Below are positions 21,875 through 31,510 of a DNA stretch of 60,142 nt, piece by piece. Position 1 is the first letter of the stretch. Every line of letters begins with the position of its first letter. Source of the DNA: a virus. The notes under the pieces are model-generated. The model searched no databases. It had not been told where the DNA came from and was given only the letters and a program-made list of their open reading frames with translations. The DNA lies in the IMG/VR virus record IMGVR_UViG_3300025536_000002, positions 1 to 60,142 of that record; one strand, 5' to 3'. The translations under genes were made by a program, and so were the position numbers.

Positions 21875-22282
21875 ATGGATCTCAATCAATTTTCAACCGC
21901 CAATGAGCCGGTGTTCATGGAGCTGCGTCATCCCGGAACCGATGAAGTCCTCAAGACGGAGGCGGGGGAGTCTATTGGTTTAACGGTTGTCGGGACCGAC
22001 AGTGATCCGTTTATTCAAAAAGAACGAGAGTTATTGAATCGGAGACTCAATAAAGCGCGGGCTAAACAGAAGGCCGATAAAGTAACCATTGAGGAGCTTG
22101 ATAAAGAGGAACTGGCTAAACTTACCGCTTGCGTGGTGGACTTCCGAAATATCACGGTATCGGGTGAAGCCTTAACCTTCACGGCTGCCAATGCGACAAA
22201 ACTCTTTTCTGAATTCCCTTGGATTCGTCGCCAGGTAGCTGATTTTGTTGCCGAAAGCTCAAATTTTTTCAATCCCTCATAA
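21875..22282 (+). CDS. Tail assembly chaperone G
   Basis: 135 residues, after AGAGGGGACACACATA. It contains VFMELRHPGTDEVLKTEAGE, a helical acid-basic middle (RRLNKARAKQKADKVTIEEL) and ends VAESSNFFNPS. Location between tail tube and tape measure and the slippery sequence at its 3' end identify it as the lambda gpG equivalent. It would bind the tape measure protein and help tail tube polymerisation. Most translation ends here; a fraction continues in the -1 frame. Confidence 0.85.
   Translation: MDLNQFSTANEPVFMELRHPGTDEVLKTEAGESIGLTVVGTDSDPFIQKERELLNRRLNKARAKQKADKVTIEELDKEELAKLTACVVDFRNITVSGEALTFTAANATKLFSEFPWIRRQVADFVAESSNFFNPS
22261..22270 (+). promoter_or_regulatory. Programmed -1 frameshift site of G/GT
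   Basis: In the G frame the codons are tcA AAT TTT TTC. Two overlapping canonical heptamers are present, A AAT TTT (22261-22267) and T TTT TTC (22264-22270). Slipping back one base on either enters the open T frame 12 codons before its end of overlap with G. This position, near the end of the G gene, is conserved in most long-tailed phages. Confidence 0.8.
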
Positions 22283-22617
22283 GTGAGTTGCTGGAATGGG
22301 CAGAAGCATTCTTCCGCCTCTCCAGGCCACAAGACGGTGGGGGTTCGGTTAGGGATCATCTGGAGCAAGTCGCCTCCCAAGGGATCGATGTCCCGGAACT
22401 CGATATGCCAGATCCCCCCAGGGAGTTGTTTTATATCGTTCAATGGTTCGAGGAACTCTCTGAGGGCCGCCAATACTCTATGTCGGGTCCTCAGCCGATT
22501 AGTTGGAGTGATATCATGGCATGGAGGGAATGTTTCCTGACCCACCCCCACCGGTGGGAATTGCGGATCATTCGGGATCTTGATAATCGTTTTATCCGAA
22601 TCATGACAGAGAAGTAA
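22264..22617 (+). CDS. Tail assembly chaperone T extension (expressed as G-T fusion by -1 frameshift)
   Basis: This frame encodes about 117 residues (KFFQSLISELLEWAEAFFRL..., then ELFYIVQWFEELSEGRQYSM and ...RIIRDLDNRFIRIMTEK) and has no good start codon or ribosome binding site of its own. It is open in the -1 frame from the slippery site to 22617, next to the tape measure start. In lambda the G-T fusion joins the chaperone to the tail tube subunit. The fused product would be about 247 residues. Confidence 0.8.
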   Translation, partial: FFQSLISELLEWAEAFFRLSRPQDGGGSVRDHLEQVASQGIDVPELDMPDPPRELFYIVQWFEELSEGRQYSMSGPQPISWSDIMAWRECFLTHPHRWELRIIRDLDNRFIRIMTEK

Positions 22618-22618
22618 A

Positions 22619-25600
22619 ATGGACCTCGCCAATTTACAAGTTACCATTAATTCTGAGCCAGCCAAGAAGGCAACGGTAGAATTCAAAAAGCTGACCGATG
22701 CTGGTCAGAAACTTGAGCTACAAACCCAAAAGACGCAGCGGGCCTGGGAGAGAAATGTCCTTGCCTTTGAAAAAAATTCCAATTCAACCAGAAAGCTGAT
22801 TGCTGAGCAGATGAAGGCCGAAAATGCCATTAAGCGCCAAGAGCTTGCCGCAAAAAGGCTGGAGGAACAGCTTAAGAGATTAAATGATGCACAGAATAAA
22901 AGCAATTCAAGCCTAAAGGGTATGAGCGCAACACTTTCTTCCATGCAGGGAGGATTCCAGGCCATCATTGGCGCTTTGACGAGTTTAATTGCAACTCTTG
23001 GGCTTTTAAAAATCGTTTCACTTGCAGATGAGTTTAATCAATTACAAGCAAAGGTTAAAAACGTTCTTCCCAATCTCGACCAGTTCGACGGCACCATGGC
23101 CCGCCTGATTGGGATTTCTGACAAAACAGGGATATCGATCCAAAGCGTCGCTCAATCCTTCACGCGGTTAGCGCCCGCAGCTCAATCGATCGGCGCGTCC
23201 ACGGATCAGCTCTTGCGGTTTGAGGAAACATTCCTCAAGGCCGGTATTGTCTCCGGCGCTACAGCGGAAGAGATCAAGAACGCCATGATCCAAATGTCGC
23301 AAGGCCTGGCCTCTGGAACCCTCCGGGGGGATGAACTCCGTTCAGTCATGGAGGGAATGCCTAAAGTTGCCCGCATGTTAAGTGAGCAGATCCGAAAAAC
23401 CGGGGAAACTTCAGAAGAGGCATTCAGGAGATTCAAGAAGGCTGCCGCCGACGGCAAGATAACTTCTGATGTGGTCCTGAATGGTATTTTGAAAAATGAA
23501 AAATTAATTGAGGAGCAGTTCAAAAATCTTCCAGCTTCAGTTGAGAGAGCATTCGGCAAGGTCCAAAATTCCAGCTTGCTATTGATCGATACGTTGAATA
23601 GAATGTTCCACGTCACGGCGCTCGCGAGCGCGGGACTGGAGGGGATATCGAAAAGCATTGCGGATCTGGATAAATGGCTACAGCGCATCAGGGAGCCATT
23701 TGGGAAAATATTCCAAGAAGCCGTGGATTCTGTAATGAGGCTCGATAAAGCCATTGGGAATCTCACGGGGGGCTCTATGAGTCAGCTCCTTTCCTATCTG
23801 GGGAAAATGCTAACCCTTGGGGTGGCGGGTTTCATTGCCGAGGTGTCAGGGTTATTTGACCGATTGTCAACCAGCATAACCATTAGTGGAATTGCGATGA
23901 AGCGATTTGTCTTCACCCTTGAGAGTATTAAAAATGGGACATTTGGGAGCGATGCCTTCAACCTCGGAGAGGCCGCGTTTGATTCTGCCGAGGCTGCCGT
24001 ATCCAATAAATGGAAAGCCCGAGGTGAGGCCAGAAAGAGATCTTTAGTTCAATTGGCTGCGGCAATGGAAACCCCACTGAGGGGGGTTAAATCAGACCTC
24101 GGGGGTGATAATAAAATTAAATCTTTCCCCGGCGCAGCCGGTAAAGAATCAGCCGACGCCAAAAAGATCCGCCAATTCATCGAGGACTCCAACGCCAGGG
24201 AAGCCGAAGCCCAAAGGCTCCTGAATGCTCAAATCCAAGGTGGGGATCTAGCTTCCCAAAAAATGAAAGACCGCATAGAGGCTGAGGACAAAGTTAGACA
24301 AGCCCATCTGAAGATCACAAAGGCCCAGACAGAAGCTCTGGTGGAACAGATTCTCCGAACCAAAGAACTCAGTAGGGCCACCGAGGAGGTGTCGGCCATT
24401 CAGGCCGCCCAGGACGCGACCTTACAGGCTGCCGCTCGTCTTGAGGCATTCCAGACCGGCGGCACTGTTGGGCTTCGGGAAACCAAAAACAGACAAGAAA
24501 TCGAAAACGCCCTCAAGGCCAAAGGCATCAGCCCCGAGAGCAAAAGAGGAGGGCTATTGTCCTCCGCCCTGATGCGCGGCCAGGCGGTATCACTTGAGGA
24601 TGAAGTGGCACATTATGTTGATGCCCAAAAGAAAGCCATTGATGTTGAGCAGGGCCTCTATGAGGCACGGCTGAAGGGCAACCATGCCCTGAGGGACGCC
24701 GAGGCTCTCAATAGCGCAAATGCTGAGATCATTAGACTCGGGATAAGTGAGAATTCAGCCCACGCGCAATCAATCCGGGATATCACGAAAGCACTTTCGG
24801 ATCAGAAATTCGCCAGGGAAGACCTTAATCGGCAAATGGAAAATCAGGTCACGATTGAAAATAATCTTGCCCTCATCTCAGCCCGCCAGCAGGGGCTTTC
24901 CCGAAATCCCTTTACGGGCGAGATGAGCTTCTTCTCATATGAGGAGACCCAGCGGGAACAGAACCGGCGTAAGTCTTTGGCCGATCAGGGCTATGATCTT
25001 AATTCCACTAGTGGACTTGCCGCCCTTGCGGATGCCCGCAAGACCGAGAATTCTCAACTATCTCTTGATGGCGTAATTCAAAAACAAGAGAAAATGCTCC
25101 AATTGGCCAAGTCCCTCGGGGATGCATTCGTGAACGCTTTTGATCAGATCGCCACCGGTTCAGCCAAGGTTTCAGACATCTTAGGCAACCTTTCAAAACA
25201 AATATTCAAAATGATCCTACAGGCCTTGATTCAAAAAGCCATCTACGCCTCACTGAATGGGTTATTCGGTGGAGTGGCTGGCGTGTCAACCGGGGCCGGG
25301 GGCCTCCTGGGTGCCGGGCCGGGGGCGCTCTCCCTTGGGAGTATCGCGGCCCCCTCGGGTTTCGCCAGCGGTGGGGCCTTCCGCAATGGAAACGTTATCC
25401 CCTTCGCCCAGGGCGGACTGACCAGTGGCGCAACGGCGTTCCCGATGGGCGGCGGAAAAACCGGGTTGATGGGCGAGCGTGGCACTGAAGCGATAATGCC
25501 CCTCAAGAGGATGTCTGACGGGTCCCTGGGGGTCAGGGCCGTTGGTTCTGGCAGAGGGAATGTCTTTGCTCCTCAGATTAATGTCACCGTTCAGGGAGGA

Positions 25601-25747
25601 TCTGGCTCTGGAGATCCCAATAGGGACAAAGCAATGGGGGATCAGGTCGCCAAAGCCGTTCATGAAACCATGAAAGGACTCATCCAGGAGCAAATTCAAG
25701 AAAATCTCCGTCAAGGTGGTCAACTTAATCCGGGAATTGCCTCATGA
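22619..25747 (+). CDS. Tape measure protein
   Basis: 1042 residues, the second longest gene. Long coiled-coil segments (residues 10-100 and 530-800), a hydrophobic stretch near 110-130 (FQAIIGALTSLIATLGLLKI) and the tape measure N-domain motif SLADEFNQLQAKVKNVLPNL with a following PKVARMLSEQ-type block are seen. The end is Gly-rich (GGLLGAGPGALSLGSIAAPS) as in lambda-like tape measures, ending MKGLIQEQIQENLRQG. It fixes tail length and is ejected on infection; 1042 residues would give a tail of roughly 150 nm by the usual 0.15 nm per residue rule. Confidence 0.95.
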   Translation: MDLANLQVTINSEPAKKATVEFKKLTDAGQKLELQTQKTQRAWERNVLAFEKNSNSTRKLIAEQMKAENAIKRQELAAKRLEEQLKRLNDAQNKSNSSLKGMSATLSSMQGGFQAIIGALTSLIATLGLLKIVSLADEFNQLQAKVKNVLPNLDQFDGTMARLIGISDKTGISIQSVAQSFTRLAPAAQSIGASTDQLLRFEETFLKAGIVSGATAEEIKNAMIQMSQGLASGTLRGDELRSVMEGMPKVARMLSEQIRKTGETSEEAFRRFKKAAADGKITSDVVLNGILKNEKLIEEQFKNLPASVERAFGKVQNSSLLLIDTLNRMFHVTALASAGLEGISKSIADLDKWLQRIREPFGKIFQEAVDSVMRLDKAIGNLTGGSMSQLLSYLGKMLTLGVAGFIAEVSGLFDRLSTSITISGIAMKRFVFTLESIKNGTFGSDAFNLGEAAFDSAEAAVSNKWKARGEARKRSLVQLAAAMETPLRGVKSDLGGDNKIKSFPGAAGKESADAKKIRQFIEDSNAREAEAQRLLNAQIQGGDLASQKMKDRIEAEDKVRQAHLKITKAQTEALVEQILRTKELSRATEEVSAIQAAQDATLQAAARLEAFQTGGTVGLRETKNRQEIENALKAKGISPESKRGGLLSSALMRGQAVSLEDEVAHYVDAQKKAIDVEQGLYEARLKGNHALRDAEALNSANAEIIRLGISENSAHAQSIRDITKALSDQKFAREDLNRQMENQVTIENNLALISARQQGLSRNPFTGEMSFFSYEETQREQNRRKSLADQGYDLNSTSGLAALADARKTENSQLSLDGVIQKQEKMLQLAKSLGDAFVNAFDQIATGSAKVSDILGNLSKQIFKMILQALIQKAIYASLNGLFGGVAGVSTGAGGLLGAGPGALSLGSIAAPSGFASGGAFRNGNVIPFAQGGLTSGATAFPMGGGKTGLMGERGTEAIMPLKRMSDGSLGVRAVGSGRGNVFAPQINVTVQGGSGSGDPNRDKAMGDQVAKAVHETMKGLIQEQIQENLRQGGQLNPGIAS

Positions 25748-26094
25748 CCGTTACACTAACGACAACTGTCGCACCATCGACTGATTCAAACAAGGATACC
25801 CAAGCCAGGATCCTGAAAGCCCAATTTGGAGATGGGTATTCCCAAAGAGCAGCCGATGGATTGAATGGGCTACAGAGGAAATATAATTTTACCTGGAAGG
25901 GCTTGACCCAAACCGAATCTGATGATCTTGTTACTTTCCTGACCGCCCGGGCGGGTTATACATCCTTTTACTACACCCCCCCTAACGAATCGACGCCAAT
26001 CCTGTTCACCTGTGACCACTGGACCCAAGCCACCCCAGCACCGGGCGGACTGACCGTTCAGGCAACATTCCTGGAGGAATTCGATCTGATATGA
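25744..26094 (+). CDS. Minor tail protein M-like
   Basis: 116 residues, overlapping the tape measure stop (ATGA). Phrases such as KAQFGDGYSQRAADGLNGLQ, YNFTWKGLTQTESDDLVTFL and GYTSFYYTPPNESTPILFTC are the signature of the phage minor tail protein (gpM/DUF2460-like) family that forms the distal tail ring joining tube and tip. Confidence 0.85.
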   Translation: MTVTLTTTVAPSTDSNKDTQARILKAQFGDGYSQRAADGLNGLQRKYNFTWKGLTQTESDDLVTFLTARAGYTSFYYTPPNESTPILFTCDHWTQATPAPGGLTVQATFLEEFDLI

Positions 26095-26798
26095 CGGATT
26101 CGACTATTGCAAATCGAATTCAACGCTTTGAGCCAGGTGAATTGGTGGCACTGTATATCTTGGATGCCAGTAATTTTGCCGGTGGGCCAACTTTTTATTT
26201 TACCTCCACTGATCTCGGGGGGGCTCCGATCGCCTTTCAGGGGCAGGACTATACGCCGATTGACTTTGAAGCAACTGGATTTGAATATAGCGGAAAAGGC
26301 CCTCAGCCCCGACCGAGAATAAAAATTTCCAATGTCAATAAAGTCGCGCAGGCGGCGGCAATTGAATTTTCTGATCTCTTGGGCGCAACCTTGACCCGGA
26401 TGAGGACTTTTGGGGAATTCCTCGACGGGGGGTCTAACCCTGGTAATCATACACTCCCCCTTGACGTCTATACAGTTGATCGAAAGTCTTCTCAAAATAG
26501 CAATCAGATTGAATGGGAGTTGGCATCATCACTTGACCAGCAGGGGAAAATGCTCCCTGGGCGCCAAATTTTCAAAAACTTTTGCAATCTCCGCTATCGG
26601 AGATGGAATGGAAGCTCTTTTGACGTTTCGGCGGTCATGCCATGCCCGTACGCAGGAGCGAGTTACTTTACACGCGATGGGGTCGCGACCACCGAGGCAA
26701 ATGATATTTGCAACAAAACACTTTCAGCTTGCCGGTTGAGATTTGGCCAACACGGGGATCTCCCCTTTGGGGGCTTCCCTGGAATTGGTGCCCTATAG
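26091..26798 (+). CDS. Minor tail protein L-like (tail tip, possible Fe-S)
   Basis: 235 residues. The N-terminal half has repeated strands ending in YTPIDFEATGFEYSGKGPQP-type residues. The C-terminal third has cysteines FCNLRYR, VMPCPYAG, NDICNKTLSACRLRFG: the four-cysteine pattern of lambda gpL, which binds an iron-sulfur cluster in the tail tip. Its stop overlaps the GTG start of the next gene. Confidence 0.85.
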   Translation: MTDSTIANRIQRFEPGELVALYILDASNFAGGPTFYFTSTDLGGAPIAFQGQDYTPIDFEATGFEYSGKGPQPRPRIKISNVNKVAQAAAIEFSDLLGATLTRMRTFGEFLDGGSNPGNHTLPLDVYTVDRKSSQNSNQIEWELASSLDQQGKMLPGRQIFKNFCNLRYRRWNGSSFDVSAVMPCPYAGASYFTRDGVATTEANDICNKTLSACRLRFGQHGDLPFGGFPGIGAL

Positions 26799-27571
26799 TG
26801 TTTGGGCCAGACGTAGAGCAAAAGATCATCACTCATGCGCTCTCGTGCGGGAAAGAGGAGTCATGTGGTTTTATTGTCGATGGGCAATATATCCCCGCCC
26901 CCAATGTCCATCCTGACCCCAGAAATTATTTTGAAATTCCTGACAGTCATTGCCCCTTGAGGGGTCTTCAGGCCGTCGTCCATTCTCACCCCTGCGGGAC
27001 TCCATATCCGACTATCGACGATCAGGCGGGCCAGATCAGGACTGCGGTCCCGTGGGGGATTGTCGTGATGCCTAGCGATGGCCGAAAACCCTATTTATTC
27101 TTTTACGGCGACGGAGTCCCGATTCCAAAATTGATCGAGCGGGACTTCCGATGGGGGCCAAGCGGAACCGATGGGGGTGGGGATTGCTTCGCGCTCCTGA
27201 AGGATTATTACAAGCTTCAACTATCAATCACTTTACCAGAGTATCCGAGAGAATTCCTCTGGTGGGAGAAGGGTGAAGATCTATTTGTTGAAAATTTCAC
27301 CCAGTATGGGTTCAGAGAAATTGAACAAAATGATCTACAAATCCATGACATTGTGCTCATGAAAGTCCATTCTCCCGTGACGAATCACGTCGGAATCATT
27401 ACCTCCTCGGCGCACATTTTGCACCAAATTCAAGATCACCAATCCCGGCAAAGCCTTTATGGCCATTGGGAAAAAACGATCAGTCATTTCCTGACTTATG
27501 ATCATAAAGGGAGAGATCATGAAGAAAAAAGTTTTTCTACACGGCTATTTGGCGGAAAAATTCGGATCTGA
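26798..27571 (+). CDS. Tail tip assembly protein K-like: JAMM peptidase plus NlpC/P60
   Basis: 257 residues from GTG 26798 within the previous stop. The first domain (about 1-110) has the JAMM/MPN metalloprotease pattern EESCGF, then HSHP at 62-65 and a TIDDQ aspartate near 75. The second (about 120-250) is an NlpC/P60 papain-like domain with GGGDCFALLKDYY (Cys130) and NHVGII (His). This is the classical lambda gpK architecture. It likely acts on tail tip assembly or cell wall cleavage at entry. The end overlaps the I-like gene by 53 nt. Confidence 0.9.
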   Translation: MFGPDVEQKIITHALSCGKEESCGFIVDGQYIPAPNVHPDPRNYFEIPDSHCPLRGLQAVVHSHPCGTPYPTIDDQAGQIRTAVPWGIVVMPSDGRKPYLFFYGDGVPIPKLIERDFRWGPSGTDGGGDCFALLKDYYKLQLSITLPEYPREFLWWEKGEDLFVENFTQYGFREIEQNDLQIHDIVLMKVHSPVTNHVGIITSSAHILHQIQDHQSRQSLYGHWEKTISHFLTYDHKGRDHEEKSFSTRLFGGKIRI

Positions 27572-28187
27572 ATTTGAATTCGAGATCCCCAATGCCCGTA
27601 TGGCAGTATCGATGCTAGGTCATCAGCTTAAGGGCTTCTGGGCCGCCATTGAACCGGGGACTTTCAGGCTCGTCTACGGCAAGCCTGAAGCGGGTCCTGA
27701 TCTTTCTGAAGATCAATTAGAGCTTAGCTTCGGAAGCGCTTCAGAACTGCACATCATCCCCTGGGTGGCTGGCGCGGGCGGTGGCAGCCGAGCGGGGGGA
27801 ATTGTTAAACTCGTCCTCGGGGTCGCGCTACTGGCGACCGGTCTGGGATTTGCCGCCTTTGGGGCCGTAGGGGCTGCGGCAGGTTTTGGGGCGGGGCTAT
27901 CGGCTGGTGTCAGCATCGCGGGGGCGACTCTGTCCTATGGGACAATCGCGCTGATTGGCGCCGGACTGACCATTGCCGGTATTAGTGCCGTCACGGCCCC
28001 CAGGTTGGATCTCAAGCCAGGAAAGGAGAATTACGACACTAGAGAATTAGCCGATCAGCGCCCATCATTTCTCCTCAATGCACCGACGAATAGATTTGAG
28101 CAAGGCTCTCCTGTTCCGGTCGTTTATGGCCAAATCCGCACCGGCTCAGTGGTGGTAAGCTTGGGGTTGACAAATGAAGCTGTCTAA
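27519..28187 (+). CDS. Tail assembly protein I-like
   Basis: 222 residues from ATG 27519 with GGGAGAGATC. N-terminal ubiquitin-like domain (MKKKVFLHGYLAEKFGSEFE), then a Gly/Ala-rich hydrophobic middle (GIVKLVLGVALLATGLGFAA and following, residues about 87-165) resembling two or three membrane-like helices, and an exposed C-terminal part PAPNRFEQGSPVPVVYGQIR-like (RFEQGSPVPVVYGQIRTG). This fits lambda gpI. Confidence 0.85.
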   Translation: MKKKVFLHGYLAEKFGSEFEFEIPNARMAVSMLGHQLKGFWAAIEPGTFRLVYGKPEAGPDLSEDQLELSFGSASELHIIPWVAGAGGGSRAGGIVKLVLGVALLATGLGFAAFGAVGAAAGFGAGLSAGVSIAGATLSYGTIALIGAGLTIAGISAVTAPRLDLKPGKENYDTRELADQRPSFLLNAPTNRFEQGSPVPVVYGQIRTGSVVVSLGLTNEAV

Positions 28188-31100
28188 AAAACATGCAAGG
28201 CGCCAATCTCAATTATGGGGCGTTTATGGCTCCGGGGGAGGGAAACAGCGCCGGGAAAGCAATCTTGCAACATCAGTCCAGACCCCCATAGAAGCGCCAA
28301 ACACCCTCCAGAGTAAAACAACAGCCAGACTGATTGATGTCCTCTCCGAGGGGGAGATTTCTGGCCTCGTCAATGGGGCGAAATCTATCTTCCTGGACGA
28401 AACCCCATTACAGGACTCAAGCGGGACATACAATTTTTCAGGGGTGTCTTATTCTGAATTGACCGGGGTAGCGGACCAGGATCCCCTTCCGGGCTATAGC
28501 GGGGTTGAAACTGAAGTCACCGTAGGGACTCAAGTCATTTTCGGGACCCCAGTGGTCCGACAGATAACCGATTCTGAAGCCGATGCTGCACGGATCAAGA
28601 TCAGAATTCCGGCACTATACAGTCAGGATACCGCCACCGGGAACGTTTATGGTTCTCAAGTATTTATTCAGTTTGAAGTCCAGAGCAATGGAGGCGGTTA
28701 TGTCCTGGCCTCAATGACAAATGTCACTAATCCAGTAGAGATCAATGGGAAAACAACATCTCCATACGAGGTGAGCTATAGGCTTAATCTCCCCGCAGGG
28801 GGCAACCCTTGGGATATTCGAGTCACACGCGCCAATGCAGAGCCGGGATCGGGACAACAGGGACAAAGCTTTTGGTCAAGTTATACAATTATTAAAGATG
28901 TTAAATTAAAGCATAACGATACCGCTCTTGTTGGCCTGACGGTGGACTCCAGCCAATTTGGATCCAATTTGCCCGCAAGGGCTTATGAGATCAAGGGAAT
29001 TAAAATTCAGGTTCCTGACAACTATAATCCGACCCTGAGAACTTATTCGGGCGTTTGGGGTGGATCATTTACAATCGCCTATTCAAATAATCCCGCATGG
29101 GTCCTATATGACATGATCGTCAATAAACGTTATGGATGTGGGGAAAATGTTTCCGCATCTCAGATCGATAAAGCGGCCCTGTATGCCATTGGGGTTTATT
29201 GTGATGAAATGATTGATGATGGCTTCGGTGGGGTCGAGCCACGCTTTACTTTCAATGGCGTAATTTCATCCCAACAAGAGGCCTTTAATGTCTTGACGGC
29301 GCTTTCATCATGCTTCAGGGGTATGACCTATTGGGCAACGGCATCCATCACTGCCGCCATGGATGCCCCTACGGATGTCAGTAAGCTTGTTACGAGATCC
29401 AACGTCATTGGGGGCAATCTCGAATACTCTGGAGCAGCCCTGAAGGCTCGTCATACTGTCGCGGCAATTTCCTACATCAACCCCGATACCGGTTATAAAC
29501 CCGATATTGTCGTCATTGAAGACCCAGATGGGATCGCGCAATTCGGATGGCGACAAATCGATACAGTCGCTTATGGCTGCACGTCCAAGGGGCAGGCATA
29601 CCGGGTCGGGAAATGGATCCTTGATAGCGAAAAATATGAAACCGAGACTGTTACCTTTAGGGCTGGGATGGACCATTTTGATATCCGGCCAGGTCAGATT
29701 ATCAAAGTCCAGGATCCCCATTATGCTGGAATCCGCTACGGTGGTCGATTATCCGCAATTGCCAGCACAACCGTTACCCTTGACAGTTCTGTCGTGTTGG
29801 CCGTTGGGGAAACTTATTCAATTTCCGTCACGATGCCAGATGGAACGATCGAGGACCGCGACATTACCGACGCAGCAGGGACCTACACGGCACTGACGAT
29901 TGAAAGTGTTTTTTCCCAAACCCCTATCGTGGGAGCGGTTTGGGTCATCACTGGGACTGATGTTCTCCCGAGGCAATTTCGCGTTTTAGCCGTTCGGGAG
30001 ACTGATAAACACATTATTGAAGTCTCGGCTCTCTTCTATGACCCCGATAAATATGATCGGGTTGAAGGCAATATTACGCTTGAGACGCCGAGCTATTCGA
30101 CATTACCCACTGGAGCGCTATTACCTCCGGCTGATTTGCAATTTCTGGAATATCTTTATCAATCTGGGGCCAACATCAGATCAGCAATTACTATATCGTG
30201 GACCTTCAGCTCTGACGCCAGGGCAGAACGGTATGAAGTCGGCTATAAGGCCGCATCCTCAAGCACTTATCAATTGATCGGGACGACTTCGGGGAATTCA
30301 ATTGATCTTCTCGATACCGCTCCGGGACAATATGACTTCAGGGTCAGGGCCATTGGGGGGCTGGGAAGTCTGAGATCAACTTATATTACGTCCACGAGTT
30401 CCGCTACTGGGCTTTTGGCGCCACCGGGGGATGTAGATAATTTCAACATGCAGGTCATTAATGATGCCGCATATCTGTCCTGGGATGCCGTGACAGACCT
30501 GGACTTGGATCATTACGTCATTCGATTTTCCCCCCTGACCGACGGCAGCGCTACCTGGGGGACGTCCAATATCCTAATCAGTCAAGTCTCCCGAGACGCT
30601 ACTGGGATATCAGCTCCCCTGTTGATTGGAACCTATCTCATTAAGGCAGTTGACACTTCAGGTATTGAATCCGATAACGCCACCGAGATTATCACGAATG
30701 TGGCCGAGTTGCAGGGGTTGAATGTTATCGTAACCCTGCAGGAGGATCCCGGATTCACCGGAACCTGCACTGACTGTTCAACCCTCGATGGGGCGCTCCA
30801 GCTCACCGGTGCCGATACTGTAGATGATTGGACTAATATAGACGATATTTTGAATTGGGATATTGGGCTTGCGGGAATTACCACGATCGGGACTTATGAT
30901 TTCTCTTCCTATCCGGGCGGGTTGACATATTTGGATCTCGGAAGTGTCTATACCAGTCGTTTAACAGGATCGATAACCGCCAGTGGGTCTGATCTGTACG
31001 ATAACATGGATCTGAGAAATGATATTGATGCGATCACAAACTGGGATGGCGGCGATGCATCTCAATGGGGAGTAACGATTTTTGTCAGGACAACAAATGA

Positions 31101-31500
31101 TGACCCCTCAGGGACTCCGACCTGGAGCGCATGGACGGCCCTCATTGTCGGAGATTACTCCGCAAGGGCTTTTCAGTTTAAGGCTGTCCTGTATTCATAT
31201 GAGGATGGAATCAGCCCTATCGTCACTGCTTTGTCTGTTACAGTCGACATGCCGGATCGGATCATTGCCGCCGAGGATGTCGTCTGTCCCGCAGCCGGAT
31301 CGACAATCACCTTTTCACAGGCCTTTAAGGCTATTCCGGCAATTGCCGTCACGGGCCAGGATCTCGCTACTGGAGATTATGTCACAATTTCATCAAAATC
31401 CGCAGCAGGCTTTACTGTTCGATTCTTCAATGCTGCCGGTACGGGTGTCGAGCGGACCATGGACTGGATCGCAAAAGGATATGGGGCAATTGTCCCCTAG
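28174..31500 (+). CDS. Tail tip attachment protein J-like (central fibre hub)
   Basis: 1108 residues, the longest protein. Early segments QTPIEAPNTLQSKTTARLID and LSEGEISGLVNGAKSIFLDE are the conserved N-terminus of lambda gpJ-type hubs. Fibronectin type III-like repeats follow near 680-830 (ERYEVGYKAASSSTYQLIGT; AYLSWDAVTDLDLDHYVIRF). It forms the tail tip that contacts the host. The C-terminal third is variable in such proteins and determines host range. The start overlaps the I-like gene by 14 nt. Confidence 0.92.
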   Translation: MKLSKKHARRQSQLWGVYGSGGGKQRRESNLATSVQTPIEAPNTLQSKTTARLIDVLSEGEISGLVNGAKSIFLDETPLQDSSGTYNFSGVSYSELTGVADQDPLPGYSGVETEVTVGTQVIFGTPVVRQITDSEADAARIKIRIPALYSQDTATGNVYGSQVFIQFEVQSNGGGYVLASMTNVTNPVEINGKTTSPYEVSYRLNLPAGGNPWDIRVTRANAEPGSGQQGQSFWSSYTIIKDVKLKHNDTALVGLTVDSSQFGSNLPARAYEIKGIKIQVPDNYNPTLRTYSGVWGGSFTIAYSNNPAWVLYDMIVNKRYGCGENVSASQIDKAALYAIGVYCDEMIDDGFGGVEPRFTFNGVISSQQEAFNVLTALSSCFRGMTYWATASITAAMDAPTDVSKLVTRSNVIGGNLEYSGAALKARHTVAAISYINPDTGYKPDIVVIEDPDGIAQFGWRQIDTVAYGCTSKGQAYRVGKWILDSEKYETETVTFRAGMDHFDIRPGQIIKVQDPHYAGIRYGGRLSAIASTTVTLDSSVVLAVGETYSISVTMPDGTIEDRDITDAAGTYTALTIESVFSQTPIVGAVWVITGTDVLPRQFRVLAVRETDKHIIEVSALFYDPDKYDRVEGNITLETPSYSTLPTGALLPPADLQFLEYLYQSGANIRSAITISWTFSSDARAERYEVGYKAASSSTYQLIGTTSGNSIDLLDTAPGQYDFRVRAIGGLGSLRSTYITSTSSATGLLAPPGDVDNFNMQVINDAAYLSWDAVTDLDLDHYVIRFSPLTDGSATWGTSNILISQVSRDATGISAPLLIGTYLIKAVDTSGIESDNATEIITNVAELQGLNVIVTLQEDPGFTGTCTDCSTLDGALQLTGADTVDDWTNIDDILNWDIGLAGITTIGTYDFSSYPGGLTYLDLGSVYTSRLTGSITASGSDLYDNMDLRNDIDAITNWDGGDASQWGVTIFVRTTNDDPSGTPTWSAWTALIVGDYSARAFQFKAVLYSYEDGISPIVTALSVTVDMPDRIIAAEDVVCPAAGSTITFSQAFKAIPAIAVTGQDLATGDYVTISSKSAAGFTVRFFNAAGTGVERTMDWIAKGYGAIVP

Positions 31501-31510
31501 GGAGTAGAAC